This document shows positions 4,947 through 6,262 of a DNA stretch of 6,262 bases, one piece after another (within the stretch, counting starts at the first letter, position 1; the number at the start of each line of letters is the position of its first letter). The stretch spans positions 1-6,262 of the forward strand of contig CALGGM010000184.1 in NCBI GenBank assembly GCA_937915925.1. Direction: 5' to 3'. The notes beneath the pieces were generated by a model, which did no database searches, was not told the DNA's origin, and was given only the letters and a program-made list of their open reading frames with translations. The position numbers and the translations under genes are program-made. Source of the stretch: an uncultured Clostridia bacterium (GTDB taxonomy: Bacteria; Bacillota; Clostridia; Christensenellales; CAG-138).

Positions 4947-6262
4947 ACACGCCGATCTTTGATTTTATAAGCGAATATCTCGCGCACGACCCCGTCCGGC
5001 TGCATATGCCCGGGCACAAGGGACGTGCGCGTTTTCTTGCCGAGGATCGCGATCTCACGGAGATCGCCGGCGCGGACAGCCTGTATGAGGCGAGCGGCAT
5101 CATCGCAGAAAGCGAAGCGAACGCGTCAAGGCTTTTCGGCTGTCCCACGTTTTACGCGACCGAGGGCTCGTCGCAGTGCATCCGCGCGATGCTGTTTCTT
5201 GCGATGCAGCACGCGAAACGCGCAGGCAAAGCGCCGAAGGTCCTTGCCTCGCGCAATGCGCATAAGACATTTCTGTCCGCCGCGGCGCTTCTGGACCTTC
5301 CGGTCTGCTGGCTCTTTGACGATGCGCCGTCGTATCTTTCGGCGAATCCGTCGGTCGACGTGATCGAACGGGCGATCACGGCCGAGCGTCCGACCGCGCT
5401 GTATCTGACCTCGCCGGACTATCTCGGAAGCATAATGGACCTGAAACCGATCGCAAGGGTCTGTCATGAAAACGGCGTGCTGCAGCTCGTCGACAACGCG
5501 CACGGGGCATATCTGCGGTTTCTCATGCCGTCGCGTCACCCGATCGATCTCGGCGCCGACCTCTGCTGCGATTCCGCGCATAAGACGCTTTCCGCGCTGA
5601 CCGGCGGCGCGTACCTGCATGTGTCCCCGGCTTTTTTCGGAGGCGAGTCCGATCCGTGTCATCCTGAGGCAAAGCCGAAGGATCTGAAAGATTCTTCGTC
5701 GCTTTACGCTCCTCAGAATGACAGAATTGCGCGTGCGCTTGCCACCGAGGCAAAGGACGCGCTGCTGCTGTTCGGCTCGACCAGTCCGTCGTATCTCATT
5801 TTGCAATCGCTCGATCTTTTGAATCCCGCATTGGAAACGCTTCCCAAACGCCTCGCGGACTTCGTTCCGCGGCTCGACGCGCTGAAGCATCGGCTTGCCG
5901 CATCGGGGTGGACGCTGTTCGGAAATGAGCCCTTGAAGTTGGCGCTCATACCGAAGTCCTTCGGCTATACCGGGACGGCGCTTGCCGCGCTGCTCGAAGC
6001 GCAGGGGATCTTCTGCGAGTTCGCCGATCCCGATTTTCTGGTCTGCATGTTTACGCCGGAGAACGGCGAAACCGACCTTGCGCGGCTCGAACGTGCGCTG
6101 TCTGAAGTGCCTCCCCTGCCCCCGATCGCAGAGGCTCCGCCAAAGTCCTCTCAGCCCGAGCGCGTGTGCTCAATCCGCGAAGCCATGCTTGCGCCGCGCC
6201 GTGTCGTGCCGGTTTCGGAAGCGCGCGGCTGTGTGCTTGCGCGTCCCGACGTGGGCTGCCCG
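4943..6262 (+). CDS. Orn/Lys/Arg decarboxylase family protein, 3' end missing
   Basis: An open frame of 440 codons with no stop before the window end; relatives of the YaaO/SpeA type are about 470-490 residues, so most of the gene is here. It is a fold-type-I PLP enzyme of the group III amino acid decarboxylases, short form without the N-terminal wing domain. Motifs: RLHMPGHKG (19-27), ATEGSSQ (72-78, cofactor phosphate), ASRNAHKTF, the Asp-X-Ala-His motif DNAHGAY with Asp184 and His187, and DSAHKTLSALTGGAY with Lys214 as the PLP lysine, then LFGSTSPSYLI. Substrate (arginine, lysine or ornithine) cannot be decided. Residues about 239-260 are encoded by an inserted palindromic repeat, in frame, between the lysine motif and the FGSTSPS motif. 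It overlaps scfB by four bases (ATGA), has no clear ribosome binding site of its own, and is likely translated by coupling. The active-site motifs look intact, so I call it a gene, not a pseudogene. Confidence 0.9.
   Translation, partial: MNTPIFDFISEYLAHDPVRLHMPGHKGRARFLAEDRDLTEIAGADSLYEASGIIAESEANASRLFGCPTFYATEGSSQCIRAMLFLAMQHAKRAGKAPKVLASRNAHKTFLSAAALLDLPVCWLFDDAPSYLSANPSVDVIERAITAERPTALYLTSPDYLGSIMDLKPIARVCHENGVLQLVDNAHGAYLRFLMPSRHPIDLGADLCCDSAHKTLSALTGGAYLHVSPAFFGGESDPCHPEAKPKDLKDSSSLYAPQNDRIARALATEAKDALLLFGSTSPSYLILQSLDLLNPALETLPKRLADFVPRLDALKHRLAASGWTLFGNEPLKLALIPKSFGYTGTALAALLEAQGIFCEFADPDFLVCMFTPENGETDLARLERALSEVPPLPPIAEAPPKSSQPERVCSIREAMLAPRRVVPVSEARGCVLARPDVGCP
5657..5723. repeat. 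Palindromic element inserted in frame in a gene
   Basis: A second full copy of the element at 43-117, here inside the decarboxylase gene. The left arm (5657-5685, TGTCATCCTGAGG... to GAAGGATCT) is an imperfect reverse complement of the right arm (5689-5723, AGATTCTTCGTCGCTT... to GAATGACA), with a 3-base loop. Read in the gene's frame it has no stop and gives a polar, charged peptide beginning CHPEAKPKD and ending APQND; both other forward frames hit a TGA in the left arm. No clear target-site duplication is visible at the edges. Confidence 0.88.

Noticed and set aside
5126..5890. Minus-strand open frame (254 codons) opposite the decarboxylase gene
   Set aside because: The plus strand carries ordered family motifs over the same stretch; the minus product is Arg-rich and passes through the palindromic repeat.
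4943..6262. Decarboxylase gene as a pseudogene because of the repeat insertion
   Set aside because: I translated the whole stretch codon by codon; the frame stays open through the insertion to the window end and all key PLP residues are present.

Overview
The window looks like chromosomal DNA from a moderately high-GC member of the Clostridia (Firmicutes). The strongest pointer is a SCIFF peptide gene next to its radical SAM maturase, a pair almost confined to that class. Strong Shine-Dalgarno sites, sigma-A-type promoters and rho-independent terminators agree with this. No species can be named from sequence alone.

Layout, left to right. Positions 1-257 hold no gene: they carry a 167-bp-spaced direct repeat that contains copies of a palindromic 'TGTCATTCTGAG' type element. 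Positions 258-989 (minus) encode a MerR-family regulator with a TipAS-type ligand domain; its own promoter (1015-1045) has the 19-bp spacer and internal dyad typical of MerR control. A terminator (1061-1090) separates it from the serC-serA operon (3122 down to 1102, minus), which encodes two of the three steps of phosphorylated serine biosynthesis. Positions 3123-3361 are a divergent promoter region. To the right (plus) lie scfA (3362-3508, ranthipeptide precursor), a terminator-like hairpin (3520-3549), scfB (3564-4946, SPASM radical SAM thioether-forming maturase), and an Orn/Lys/Arg decarboxylase-family gene that overlaps scfB by 4 bases (ATGA) and runs off the window end.

How the genes work together: serC and serA convert 3-phosphoglycerate toward phosphoserine. 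scfA and scfB form a precursor-maturase pair, with the hairpin between them probably setting more precursor than enzyme. The decarboxylase-like gene is probably co-transcribed and translationally coupled to scfB; whether it has a role in the peptide pathway is unknown.

The most unusual points are: (1) a copy of the palindromic element sits inside the decarboxylase gene in frame (5657-5723), adding about 22 residues without breaking the protein; (2) the SCIFF peptide has Gly where I recall the family usually has the thioether-accepting Thr, plus a seventh Cys; (3) a terminator-like attenuator lies between precursor and maturase.
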